NCBI RefSeq assembly: GCF_017562075.2
Contig: NC_054081.1
Location: 12,526,528 to 12,590,527 of the forward strand
Length of the DNA stretch: 64,000 bases
Reading direction: 5' to 3'
From: Anopheles merus
Taxonomy: Eukaryota > Arthropoda > Insecta > Diptera > Culicidae
Shown here: in pieces, positions 1 through 28,111 of the stretch
Numbering within the stretch: position 1 is the stretch's first letter
How the letters are laid out: each line of letters opens with the position of its first letter
Notes under the pieces: model-generated
The model's database searches: none
What the model saw: only the letters and a program-made list of their open reading frames with translations
Told to the model about the DNA's origin: nothing
Position numbers and translations under genes: made by a program

Positions 1-3000
1 ATTCGTGCTGTTCGAGCAGAGGGGTACAATGGCGGATGAAAAATTACTATTTTATTGTTTTAATTAAATTAAACACAATTAAACGCACGCAATGGGTGTA
101 GAAAATTATGAAAAACATTTGCAAACACACTTTTCACGTAAAATCTGCCCAATTTGTGTATAAAAACTACAACGAACAAACTGTCACTCCTCGGTACAAC
201 CAGACACCCGAGTAAATAAAGTTATGCTAGAATTGAGCAAAAATAAGCGGAATGCCCTAAACTATGGAAGTGAAGCTTAAGGCCACTCCCGAACACTTTC
301 TTCAAATAAATTATTCAATGAACAAAATAAAAAATCACATTTGGTCACGCAAGGAAATATAAGAGCAAATATTACGTAATGGGGCTGTCATCTCATGGCT
401 TGCAAGTATGTGTGCGTGTACATGATCCGTTAAATAGTGGCGGCTATATTATGATTTAGTAAAATAGCTCAACACTACCAACAAGCCTTTGTGATATTAT
501 GGATAGCAAACTCTCTTGATAGAAATCTGATTGGTTAAAAACTCAAACTATATTCAGATCATTTTCCTCCAAAACCCACACCTTCCAGGATATTGTAAAA
601 CAAACACTGGTTCTCCAAATGACCAAACAGCCGAGACGAGACAGTATTGGACAACGCATTGTCTAAGTGCGCCCGCCGGCAACAGGACACACACATATGG
701 TATTGTTCGCATGAGGAGACACTGACCTAGGACACAATACAACCGGAGACAATCACTCGAGACAAATATTTCACATCAGGCAATTTGCTCGAGAACTGTA
801 CCTACGACACACGAACACGCCAACGATGCCGATTAGGCAAACCACAGACAATTCTGATATATTCCGGCATGATGGGAGTGAAAAAATGAGGAATTTGTTC
901 CGTATTTCTCGCAGCCGCCATGTTGACATTTGCAGATATTGATGAAAATCGCCACTATTGTATTATACACTTGTTGGTACAAAGACTATATTATTTCTTT
1001 CATACACTACATCAAAATGAAACACTCGAAATTTATTGAAAAAACTGTAGTTTATTGAAACTAAATTGGCCAAGGACTTGGTTTGGGGAAGAAATGTTCT
1101 GAAACATGTTAAAAACATCAATTGTGACGTTTGCTGGAGCCACACATTTTTGTAATAATTATGCACATGAGTCAGAAATGCCGGGATTTTAACTAATGGT
1201 CTCTACAGACACAGCACATTTTCAACGGAATTCGGTCGTTTGCTGGTTCCGCGGTACTTGTACAAGCTGGAACAAACGACGAACCTGTCAAAAGCAGCCA
1301 GCCGGATCACACACACACAGCTGCAACACACATACCGGTACACAACAAATGCCGATATTACGGGATGAATGGCCGTTGCAATCATCAAATTACACTTGAA
1401 TATTCAACATTTCCTGCCATTTGTCACGAAATTACGGATTTTTCTCAATTTTCCACACAATTCACACAATTGTTCACTCACGCACACCGCCATAAGGGAA
1501 CCGAAAATCCATGTAAAAACCCACCCACGGTCGGAAAAGTGTGGATTAAAGGTGGTCGGTAGGTAAATCGGTCCCGTCAGAACAAGATTTTGAGTAGAAA
1601 TCATGCGGAAATGTGTTAAAATACACAAAAATACGAAAAAAAAAAATCCAAAAACGCACACACACACACACACGCACACACAGAGTGACATTCGAGTTGG
1701 GCGCACGGCTCGAGCTGCTTGACATTCGTGCTGTTCGAGCAGAGGGGTACAATGGCGGATGAAAAATTACTATTTTATTGTTTTAATTAAATTAAACACA
1801 ATTAAACGCACGCAATGGGTGTAGAAAATTATGAAAAACATTTGCAAACACACTTTTCACGTAATCTAATCTGCCCAATTTGTGTATAAAAACTACAACG
1901 AACAAACTGTCACTCCTCGGTACAACCAGACACCCGAGTAAATAAAGTTATGCTAGAATTGAGAAAAAATAAGTGGACTGCCCTAAACTATGGAAGTGAA
2001 GCTTAAGGCCACTCCCGAACACTTTCTTCAAATAAATTATTCAATGAACAAAATAAAAAATCACATTTGGTCACGCAAGGAAATATAAGAGCAAATATTA
2101 CGTAATGGGGCTGTCATCTCATGGCTTGCAAGTATGTGTGCGTGTACATGATCCGTTCGATAATGGTGGCTATATTATGATTTAGTAAAATAGCTCAACA
2201 CTACCAACAAGACTTTGTGATATTATGGATAGCAAACTCTCTTGATAGAAATCTGATTGGTTAAAAACTCAAACTATATTCAGATCATTTTCCTCCAAAA
2301 CCCACACCTTCCAGGATATTGTAAAACAAACACTGGTTCTCCAAATGACCAAACAGCCGAGACGAGACAGTATTGGACAACGCATTGTCTAAGTGCGCCC
2401 GCCGGCAACAGGACACACACATATGGTATTGTTCGCATGAGGAGACACTGACCTAGGACACAATACAACCGGAGACAATCACTCGAGACAAATATTTCAC
2501 ATCAGGCAATAATTTGCTCGAGAACTGTACCTACGACACACGAACACGCCAACGATGCCGATTAGGCAAACCACAGACAATTCTGATATATTCCGGCATG
2601 ATGGGAGTGAAAAAATGAGGAATTTGTTCCGTATTTTTCGCAGCCGCCATGTTGACATTTGCAGATATTGAAGAAAATCGCCACTATTGTATGATACACT
2701 TGCTGGTTCAAAGACTATATTATTTCTTTCTTACACAAAATAAAAGAAACACTCGAAATTTATTGAAAAAACTGTAGTTTATTGAAACTAAATTGGCCAA
2801 GGACTTGGTTTGGGGAAGAAATGTTCTGAAACATGTTAAAAACATCAATTGTGACGTTTGCTGGAGCCACACATTTTTTTTTAAATAATTATGCACATGA
2901 GTCACAAATGCCGGGATTTTAACTAATGGTCTCTACAGACACAGCACATTTTCAACGGAATTCGGTCGTTGTCGGTTCCGCGGTACTTGTACAAGCTGGA

Positions 3001-3630
3001 ACAAACGACGAACCTGTCAAAAGCAGCCAGCCGGATCACACACACACACACACAGATGCAACACACATACCGGTACACAACAAATGCCGATATTACGGGA
3101 TGAATGGCCGTTACAATCATCAAATTACACTTGAATATTCAACATTTCCTGCCATTTGTCACGAAATTACGGATTTTTCTCAATTTTCCACACAATTCAC
3201 ACAATTGTTCACTCACGCACACCGCCATAAGGGAACCGAAAATCCATGTAAAAACCCACCCACGGTCGGAAAAGTGTGGATTAAAGGTGGTCGGTAGGTA
3301 AATCGGTCCCGTCAGAACAAGATTTTGAGTAGAAATCATGCGGAAATGTGTTAAAATACACAAAAATACGAAAAAAAAAAATCCAAAACGCACACACACA
3401 CACACACACACGCACACACAGAGTGACATTCGAGTTGGGCGCACGGCTCGAGCTGCTTGACATTCGTGCTGTTCGAGCAGAGCGGTACAATGGCGGATGA
3501 AAAATTACTATTTTATCTTTTTAATACACAATTAAACGCACGCAATGGGTGTAGATAATTATGAAAAACATTTACAAACACACTTTTCACGCAAAAACTG
3601 CAAAATTCGGTGAAAAAAGCTACAACGAGC
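1..3630. repeat. Tandem duplication, about 2.1 copies of a ~1.73 kb non-coding unit
   Basis: The sequence starting at position 1 recurs at 1724 and again at 3462, so the period is about 1723-1738 bases. The first two copies are nearly complete and differ by scattered substitutions and small indels, for example in the CA-repeat lengths near 1660 and 3390. The third copy stops near 3630, where the first exon of the downstream kinase gene appears to begin. No coding potential is visible: the short frames found in both copies simply duplicate each other. Low divergence means the duplication is recent or partly a haplotype or assembly effect. Confidence 0.9.
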
Positions 3631-3639
3631 AGCCGGTGG

Positions 3640-3890
3640 CAGGCCGGATAATCGCATGACAGCGTTCGTTCGTGCTGCCGGGTCGGTCGGGCTGTCAAGC
3701 GGCAACCGCTGCTGTGAGCAAGCGAGCAGCGGCGAGCTCATTCGTTGCTCATCTCTTGAACCGAACGGACGGAAAAGCTGGAAGGTCCGCAGCCGCGGAG
3801 TGAAGTCGCCGGGCGGGCAAAGTGGAAAAAGTCAGTTAAAGAAGTTGCCCACGAGCACACGCACACCGGAAAGGAACGCAGGACCTCCGG
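3640..3890 (+). other. Drak: Probable non-coding first exon (5' UTR) of the Drak-like kinase gene
   Basis: This GC-rich block follows the AT-rich tandem repeats and ends in a consensus splice donor, CCGG|GTAAGT, with the GT at 3891. A matching acceptor, a long pyrimidine run followed by CAG, lies at 4740-4742 and opens the exon that carries the start codon. The 5' limit is not visible, and no TATA box was recognised. The exon could also belong to an alternative promoter. The assignment rests on the donor/acceptor pair and on base composition. Confidence 0.5.
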
Positions 3891-4017
3891 GTAAGTAAAG
3901 GCAGTGGTGATAATTCACGTCGGAAAAAAGGGCCGAGCTCCGGCAGTGCTGCGAGAAGACAACCGAAGGCCCTTGCACACACGGACACGCACGCACACAC
4001 ATTCGCTCTGCCTCGAG

Positions 4018-4032
4018 GTGCCCTCTGGTGGA
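4018..4032 (-). promoter_or_regulatory. CTCF-like motif in the first intron of the kinase gene
   Basis: On the minus strand the bases read CCACCAGAGGGCAC, which fits the widely conserved CTCF core (CCASYAGRKGGCRS) at every position. A weaker relative lies near 11887. Sequence match only; occupancy is unknown. Confidence 0.4.
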
Positions 4033-4742
4033 CATCTTGCTTTTCGGCAGGCTCTCTGTGTGTGCCCTTTTTTTGTGCGAATCTTCAGTTGAGCCGTTTT
4101 TTGTTACTACGTGCGTCGCGTGTGTCCTCAGTGGTTACGCTGATTACGGGTGAATTTTGCACAGAATTTCTCTTTCGGTATTTCGGTGCAGTTTCGGTTG
4201 TTTTTTTCTCTTCGGCATTCTTGAAAGGGCGTGAGACGATAGAAGTACCAAAAAAAAGGGTTTTGTGCAGTGCTTGTGATACGGTGGCAGCAGCGGCAGT
4301 GGAGGAGAGGTTTGGGGACACTTGCGTACTAGCGAAGACAATTGTTCTCGAATTTTGAGTCTCGTCTGTACTCGTGTGTGTTGTGTGCCTTTTTGCTGTT
4401 GTTGTTGTTGGTGTTGTGTGGCACACAGGCTCGCATTGAGGCGAAATGACGTTTCCGGGAAGTGTACCAGCGCGTTGCGTGTCTGTGTGTGTGTGTGCGG
4501 TTTTTTTTATACGTCCGATGTGAATTGTTTCTTTTCTGCCGCTCTGCCATCGCCGTCGTGTTCTGTTGTGTTGTGCCCTATTGCGTCGTTTGTTCCGTGT
4601 GTGTGTGTGTGTCGGTGTGCATTTATGACAGGGTCAGACGAAGTGGTGGGAGGGGTAGGAGAAGGATTTTTGGCGCAGAATTTGAAGTTTTTGTAACGAA
4701 AATCGCTTTATTTTTCTTTCTTTCTCTCTCTCTCCTCCACAG

Positions 4743-5585
4743 ATCCATATTGACAGCACGCACTGCCCCATCACCCCTCATCCATCAGCCAGAAGCTTCC
4801 GCGAAGAAGCCTTCCCTTGAGAAAACAGTTCGTGTGTTAGTGTGAGTGTGTGTTAGTGTGTGTTAGTGTGTGATTGTGTGTGTGTGTGTGTTTATCCAGC
4901 GAGAAAAAGGGTGACATCCGAACGCGCTAATCCAATCCAAAAGCAACTGAAGCAAAAGTTTAAGGAAGAGAGAGAGAGAGAGAGTAAAAAAACCGTTGTC
5001 AAACGTCGCCATCTTTCAAACGCATGCTGCTACTGCCGTTGTTTCGGGCTGCTGCTGCTGCTGCTGCTCCACGGGCCTCGAGCACACACAAGTGCTCTTG
5101 AAGCAACCAACCAACCAACCGCCGCCCCGTTTCCACACGCACACCAACCAGGCCGGGGTAGCCTTCTCACCAGCCTTCCTCAATCCCCCCACCCCCCTTT
5201 CCTCCCTGCCGCGGGAGAGGCCGGAAGTGCGAAAGTGCGTGTTTTTTTCCGCGTGTGTGTGTGTGTGTGTCTGTGCGTACGTGCGCCTTCGAAAGTCCGT
5301 AAAGTAGTGTCGCGCGCGCGTGTGTGTGAGTGTGCGTAAGTGGTGTGATTTTGTGTGAAGAGTGGTGTCTCTCGTGTGGAATTGTTCTTGTGACTGCCTG
5401 TACCCTCCCCCCCCCCGCCCCCCGCATCCCCACCCAGTTCTCTTTCGCGGGGTGGTGGGTGTACACGCAGTGCCCTTGAGCCCCTCGCGCTCGGGCCGCG
5501 CTTGACTTTGTGTGTGTGTGTGTGTGTGCGTGTGTGTTTTGGCCGTACGTGTGCGCGCTGGAGTGTGCGGGCCAGCGGCAGACAG
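4743..5585 (+). other. Drak: 5' UTR part of the start-codon exon, rich in GT/CA repeats
   Basis: The exon opens after the acceptor at 4741-4742 and runs to the ATG at 5586. It contains repeated GT and CA microsatellites, short CTG repeats and several upstream ATGs. Overlapping frames through the microsatellites, on both strands, are composition artefacts. The many upstream ATGs and the length (~840 bases) suggest inefficient or regulated initiation. Confidence 0.5.
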
Positions 5586-21221
<15,636 letters not shown>

Positions 21222-21604
21222 TAAAATAGGATCGGCTATTGTATTAGTACGGCGGTTGATAGGCGTTAGAAGAAGAAAAAAAACACACTCACACAATGAG
21301 AGCAACAGAAACACAAAATAGAAACAGTAATGCTCGATCGAAGCATTAGTTTTCCGTAGGAAAAGGAAATTTAACTTCTATCTGCTTAAGTAAGATGATC
21401 GAGAGAAGAGAGAAGGAGAAAGAGCAGAAGAGAGAAAGAGACGAAACGAACGAGAAGAAGAAAAGGGAAGTCGAACAAAAGAGAAGTAAAAAGAAAACAC
21501 AAAAAGAAAATTAGAAGAGAACAAGAAGAGAACAATAAGAGAGAACAAGAGAACAAGAGAGAATATATATATATATATATATATATATCAATATATATAT
21601 ATAT

Positions 21605-21792
21605 TACAGGGTTTTACAATTCATTTTGCTATGTGTGCTGCATACTTTGTCGCTCACGAAACTTATTTTGCCACCTAGTAGGTATTTCCACTCATGCCAG
21701 TCCAAATACCTACCAGGGGTCAAAATAATGTTCGTGAGCGACAAAATATGCAGAGCATAGATTGCATATAATGACTTGCAAAGCTCCCTGTA
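21605..21792. mobile_element. MITE with long inverted repeats, TA-flanked (CAGGG type)
   Basis: The element proper is 21607-21790, CAGGG...CCCTG, with TA on each side. The two halves are imperfect inverted copies of about 90 bases, including TTTGTCGCTCACGAA with its reverse TTCGTGAGCGACAAA, and the TAGGTATTT segment. It sits just after the kinase stop codon, probably inside the 3' UTR, where it could form an RNA hairpin. Confidence 0.8.
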
Positions 21793-23446
21793 ACACGACA
21801 CCGGGATGAAGTGTACTGCTCTGAAAGAGAGACATTGTTGTGACCTAAGGCGCTTTGCGCTCGCTCCACCCCTATTGCTGAAAGCGAACGATGCACAACA
21901 TAACGAGAAACAAAAAAATCAGTTAGAACGATGAAAAACGCTGCTTTGCTCCAACTTCGCAGGAAGAGGGCCGGGGAGAGCAGTGCTGTGGTTTTGTTAC
22001 TTGGGGCTAGTGGGTGGGTCGGTAGTAGGGTTCGGTACTTAACGAGCAAAGCACAGCAGCCGGGGTTGCTATAACACGTTGCCAAAATAATAGACTATCT
22101 ACGTAAGAGAACTTCGGTTACACACTGTGTGGGAGAGAAGGTAACACCTCGTTTTTTTTTTTTGCTGGACATAACACAAACCCACAAATCCTCACTGTTT
22201 AAGTGAGAGGGAGAAAAGGGTTACATGCAGAGGTGTGTTGTCCGTTCATTGGAATTTGTTGGCGTTTTTTCCCTCTCTTGTCAGTTTGTTGCGTTTTGGT
22301 GACAAGGATAAAGCCAAATAATGTTGCTATTTTGTCGCTTCGAACCAATATCACCCCCCAATACTGTTTGCGTACGGTTTTGCGCAGTTGGTTGCAATGG
22401 TTCGAACTCCCACCACATTAGTGAATATTATTTCCCCCCATTTTGTCTTTTTTTCTGTCACTAGAAGCAAAAATGTGCTCCTAGATGATGGATCCACACG
22501 CACACACATACACACTTATCTATATATTTACATTACGCGTTGTGTAAACGCAAAATCGCTGGCTCGACCATATCATCATCGTACGTGCAGGTGTGTATGT
22601 GTGTGTGTATGTGTTTGTTAGTGTTACAGGGTTTTTGCGAATCATCTCTAAACCGCCGGTATACAAGAGCAGAGTAGTATAACCCTCCCCTGTAAGGAAG
22701 TAATCTAATCAAGAGCTTAAGCAATAATTGCTTCGGCATTTGTTGCCGTCGCCGTGTGGCCGTTTGTTTGTGCTATAACAAGGTGGGTGTGTGTTAGTGT
22801 GCTACTAATAGCAAGATTGTTGTTTCGCGAATAAAAGGAAGGGGAACGATTTAGCGCGAAACACGTTACACAATGGCTTATTTAAAATTAATCGAAGCAA
22901 GACTTATGTGAATGCATTATTCTTTAAGTGTGTCTATACGCCCGATACGAATGTTACACGCCTAAGCTAAGATGGTGGAGTGGATGGAGTAGAACGGCGG
23001 TGGCGGCGGGAGCTAGAACGAAAGGGGAGCGCAGAGTTAGCTGAGGGCGGCGTACCAGCCATTGAGGAAGAAAGCTACCGAGAGTGCAAAAATGTTCCCT
23101 TTTCTCCTGACACCTACCCCCTCCCCGCTCGCTTCAGCACTCCCCTATTCTAACCTTATTATGTTGTAGGATAAATTACTCGTTTTGCACAAGCAACAAA
23201 AGACATACACATATACACATATACACATCAGTTGAGCATGAAATGTGCGTTTTTACCATTAATAGGGATAAATTATGTAGTTGATTCCGTTTAGACAAGG
23301 AAGAAAAACAAAACCCAATCCCGCGGTATAGTAGTAGTAGGAACACGGACGGACGCGCACGATTTAGGGGAAGGAGCGGACAAAAAAAAAGGACAAAGTT
23401 GTTCTACCATGATGTGCCTAATGATGTGTAACGCGCAAGGGATGAC

Positions 23447-23449
<3 letters not shown>

Positions 23450-23517
<68 letters not shown>
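23450..23517. repeat. (GA)n microsatellite
   Basis: About 66 bases of perfect GA repeat. Predicted Arg-Glu or Leu-Ser frames here are artefacts. Confidence 0.97.
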
Positions 23518-23524
<7 letters not shown>

Positions 23525-25399
23525 CGGGATACACATTTGCTCTACACTTATATCATTGGAGAGCTGGCCTGATGTGTTTGTGCGTGTGTGTGCGTGTGCA
23601 AGCACGCTTAGTAAGTAGAGCATAACCTATAGCCGCCAGGCGCAGTGCACCGGCAGTAACAGTAAAATGGTTTTTATTCGATAGCCTCGGTTCAGTTTGT
23701 GCGCTTACTGTGTTTGGCCGCGTTTGTATAGATAGCAATTTGAATGCATTTAATTAATACACATCCCCGCGTTACACTAAAAAAAAAACAAGAAATTGGA
23801 GAAAAAACTAAATTCCTTAACCTCTTTGTCCACCCATCCGTTTGTCATTCCATTTCTGTTTTTTTTTGTCCTTTATATACACAAGCAAGCAGCCTCTCGC
23901 TAGAATTTAGAGCACAGTGTTGGTTTGTTTTTTAAATAACAGTTGCTTTAATATTCTGAACCTACATATACAGTGCAGTTAACACAAAATATTATACAAT
24001 GAAAGGATTTGAGAGCGTTAGAGAGAGAATGAAAAGAGTGAGAAAGAGGAAAGTTGTGTGTGTGTGTGTGGGCTACTGGTAGTCAAAAAGCTAGGTTAAA
24101 AGCAGGAAGGCAGAACCCTATCGCGGACCGGTTTCGGCTCAAGTAAGGGAAGCAGAGGAAGCTCCGGAGTATGTTTGCGAAGCGTGACAGCACTCTTTAC
24201 GGTACAAATTGTGTCTCCTGTGTTTGCAACTGGGGGTTTGTTTTCGCGTGTCTGCCATATGTTCTTTTTGTTTTATTGAGTCGCCTTAAATCCTGATTTA
24301 AATGCGATGTTATTTTAACCCCACTGTGCATGACTTACATTTCTTTTCACACTTCCTGGTGTGTGGCCTTTTCCATATACCCACGCGTTCAGTGAAATGC
24401 GTTCCTTTCCTTTTGTTTCTGATTAAAATTAAATCTTTTCTCCCCCCTGAAATCAGCTACTGCTCTGTCCCTATGCACCATCTTTCTTAAACATTGCAGC
24501 CATCCGTTGCCATTTCGTACCCACAGTATGTGCATTTGTTTTGCGTTTGTTTTTAATTTTAATTCAGTTGCATTTTTGTTTTTAACAAGACAGAGACAAT
24601 GACCACACACACACAGATACACAAAAGAAAACAATTGTAAGATACACTTTGAAACCGTCACAGTAAACGATGGTCCCAGCCTTCGTGTTAAGAACGTATT
24701 TAAAACAAAAACAAACAAAAAACAATAACAAAAACGCCCCCACAGTAACGTTGATCCAAAGAAATGAATATTGAGGAAAGAGTTGAAAAAAGAAAAACCA
24801 TGTAAAAGTGTTTGCATAAGACAGTGAGAGAGCGAGGCAGCAAACAGGCAAAAAACATAGTTATAGAAAAGAAGGACCGCGTGCTTTATATTGAATCACT
24901 CTGGTGTGTTTTTGTAGACCAGGGAGCGTTCCGAAGAGTGCGGTGGGCCCCCGGACGTTGGTTCACAATAGTTGTCATTATCGACGCTCTCCAGTTGCGT
25001 TCCCTGGTCTGTACAAACGCACACCTGTGTGTGATAGTGTACAAGTCTCGCGTACGTTGCCTAAGGGGGTTGTGAGCAAAGAAAAAAGCAAGTGATCTAT
25101 AACTATACAGTTAAGTTATTTTTCTTATACCTTTTCCCATTATGTAAATAAAAATTAACAACACCAAAACGGTCTGAACATCCGAGATCGCTATACCAAC
25201 GTATACCAACGACTAAACAGGAAAACAAATATTGAGAACATTTGCTTGTAGAATAGTTTTTGTCCTTTTCCACGTTGATGTGTTTTGTTTCCTTTAGGCA
25301 AGTAATGCGGATTTGATGTAACACTTTGGGTTGGATTTTCCAGTTCTGGCTTAAATTCTCGTTCCTTTTGAGCGGGATGTTTCTTCCCCCATTTTTACG

Positions 25400-28080
25400 C
25401 ACAACTTAACCTTATTTCTTGACGGCCTGTCCGACCTGGACTTCTTTGTGCCACGTACTATACGGTGCGTTCCTTGCATTGCTTGCGCGTTCTCTTATTC
25501 TCGTACAGTTCGTGGTGGGCGGGATGGTTCCCTGGGCTAGAACTTCTTGGCATGCAATACTAATAACGAACGCAGTTAAGCGAAAAAATGCAAGACACCA
25601 CTTCTATGATGAGTTTTTCATGACCACATTGCTGTCAACGTTTCGTTTCTATCGCTCGTTTAAGTTACTCATTGTCGTTAGCGAATCTCGCCCTACTAGT
25701 ATTGTACGGTTTACTTTCCTGATCATTGCATGCTAAAGAGATTTCTTGCAGCTATGCAATAGCGAGTCCTTGTTGGCCTACACGTGAAGTAGCCGGAGCC
25801 GGTGACTTATAAGGTGTACAATGGCGTTAAGCTATTTCAATTTTTCTCTCACTGATTTGACAACATCAGTAGCAGACTTCGAACAGGGATGTTTATAATT
25901 TGAAAATGTGTCATTTTCTTATTCTCCGAGCCACGAGTTCCTTTATCGCCTGCTCGGTTCTTTGCATCTGAAGCAGCTAGCGCGAAGGACTTGCGAAGAA
26001 TCTAAGATTTGGGGAATCCTATGCAGTGGGAAGAAGGCATGTTATGTTCCGAAATCTAAGGACTCATCTGTTCTATTTCTGGATGTGAGATAGATGTTCA
26101 TCCTTCGAACTTCTGAATTGGAATATTGTTTTTACTAATACCCAGCTAGTTTTCTCATAAAAAAATATGTCTCCTACGTTATTGCCCTGTTGGGCGATCA
26201 AGATTATTCGGATTTGTAAACAGTTCCATGGTTTAATGTAGAATGGTTATAGGATGGTTGGTTTGATTGTTAGGAAAGGATGAAGTGGAAGGAAATTATT
26301 TTTCCGCTTGCGCAATATTCATTCTCACATCGCTCTATAGCTTTTTGGTGTCTTCATCAATGATGCAACTCTACTGTTATGGATACGTACGTAGATCATG
26401 TCTTTTAACATGTCTATGTGTCCTCTGATACACATTGTAATAATACCTAGCACCATGTTAAAGTCCATTTCATGTAAAACGGAGCGAACCTTTCTGGGTT
26501 TAAAATCGTCTTGTTTCCATTCCTCGTCTCTGTTCATTCGATTACTCAACTAGACGATCATCGAGATTTGTTGGGTAGTTCCTGTACGATGTTGTTGCTG
26601 TTCATAGGCCCTGAGCGAATTGCTGGAACACGTGCATTTATTGTTTCTTCTGCCATCTCCAAATCTGCCGTTTCCCGTTTTAGCACAAACAGGTCAACAA
26701 ACATATTTGAGGGACTGTTGGTTTTGTTATGTTTCGTCTAGTTGATCACACGTTCGTTCCTGTAGTTGGTTGATGTAACTTGAGTTGATGACTTGACGAT
26801 TGAGTTACCATACCTCAATATCATCCGCTTCTATGACAACAATACCAGCAGCCCAGCTCCAGTTGTTACTTGAGTACACTTTTTCATACACTGTTTTTCA
26901 TAATGATAGCCTCACCTAGTTTTTGTTGATTCAAGGCAATTTTAAATTATCGGATAATTTTGAAAAAAAAGTCATACTTTTGAACTATCTTTTTTCTAAA
27001 TTTTTTGAAGAATATTTCCATCATTTTGTTGAATTTTTCAACAGTTTGTTCAAACGCATTGGTAAACGTGTATTTTTTTCAAATTTATCCAATAATTTGT
27101 AATTGCCTTAATTAAACAAAAACTAGCTGAGGCTATCATTATGAAACGAAGGGTAGTCATTTTTCCCTTTCGAAAAATTTGTTTTGATTGTTTTTTTTTT
27201 AATTAAGATGATGTTGGCATGATGTTGTTGCTCCTCTGGTTTGAACAAGTTCAACACTGTTTTCATTGTTCTACCTATCCTACACTTTGCTGTGGATTTC
27301 CCGCTCAATGTTCTTCATGGATCGGGAGAACTTGAAGGAAACCCCGTAGAGAGCATGCTATCTTCGCTCATTTGTTGCATTTTATCAATTATTTTTGAAG
27401 TGTCCTCCCATCTTTCTGTTTCCTCTGGCCATTATATTATGGATGATACGGAGCGGATTTCAAGTGATTAGTTTCACTTTCTTTACAAAAATTGTGAAAT
27501 TGTGTGGATGCAAAAATGGCTACCATTATCCGAAACAATTGTTGATAACACCGTGTCATCGAAAGAAATATCCCATTTTTGGTAGAAGCGAATTATAAAC
27601 ATTTATCGTAGACAGTGTCACTAAGTTTTCTTAGCAAAACAGTTCAAAAGTTGGCAGCATCTTCGCACTCTAACCCAAGAAATCGCCTTCGTATTTAGAA
27701 TTCCAACGATCAGCCTGTTCAATCTTAGTATTCTTCCTGCTGCGTTTATTGAACACGAACACGACATCTCCCGGTTGTGGTTTTGTAGATTACGGCGAGC
27801 TTCACGCAGATCTCCTGCTTCTCCTGAGTACGAATAGTTGAAGTACTCATCTTAGGATCGTTCTTAATCTGCCAACAAAATCTATCCGAGTATCTTGGTT
27901 TTTGGTCTCAATAGCAACGATCGAAAGTGTACCCATTTTAGCTGTTTGGGAATCCATCTTGAAAACATCTACTTCGCTTTGTCCTTTCCACCTGGATACT
28001 TGCCGCTTCCAAAAACACCACGCTGTCCATTTTTGGCGCATCGCTTAATCCTTGGAGATAGGGCCCTCTCATCAGCGCTT
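25400..28080 (-). mobile_element. Decayed Ty1/copia-like retrotransposon stretch (tentative)
   Basis: Minus-strand fragments in shifting frames recall copia polyprotein pieces: a basic segment near 27850-28040 (KRQVSRWKGQSEVDVFKMD) and a segment near 26640-26695 containing the phrase ETADLEMAEE. No intact frame, YVDD motif or LTR pair was found, so the call rests on weak resemblance and on two clearer copia relics elsewhere in the window. A separate MITE interrupts it at 26896-27146. Confidence 0.3.
26896..27146. mobile_element. MITE with ~75 bp inverted repeats
   Basis: TTTCATAATGATAGCCTCA at the left is mirrored by TGAGGCTATCATTATGAAA at the right. Similarity continues through CTAGTTTTTGTT, AAGGCAATT and GGATAA.TTTGAAAAAAA. 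The length is about 250 bp and the centre is AT-rich. A TA target is possible, but the exact ends are ambiguous because the inverted match runs into the flanks. Confidence 0.75.
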
Positions 28081-28111
28081 CTCTGCCTTCCAATCATTTC
28101 TATCTGCAGGG

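Larger units (their letters stand above)
21222..25152 (+). other. Drak: Probable long 3' UTR of the Drak-like gene
   Basis: After the TGA at 21219-21221 no gene is visible for several kilobases. The plus strand is A- and AG-rich with many CAAA/AAAC runs, typical of long dipteran 3' UTRs. AATAAA signals occur at 22830-22835 and 25147-25152, among others. It contains a MITE at 21607-21790, TA and GA microsatellites, and a short inverted pair at about 24915-25025 (TAGACCAGGGAGCG and reversed AGACCAGGGAACG). The true end cannot be fixed from sequence. Confidence 0.4.

Noticed and set aside
531..2468. Identical 64- and 62-codon frames in both tandem copies
   Set aside because: Conservation is explained by recent duplication of the DNA; no coding bias or domain, and both strands are open.
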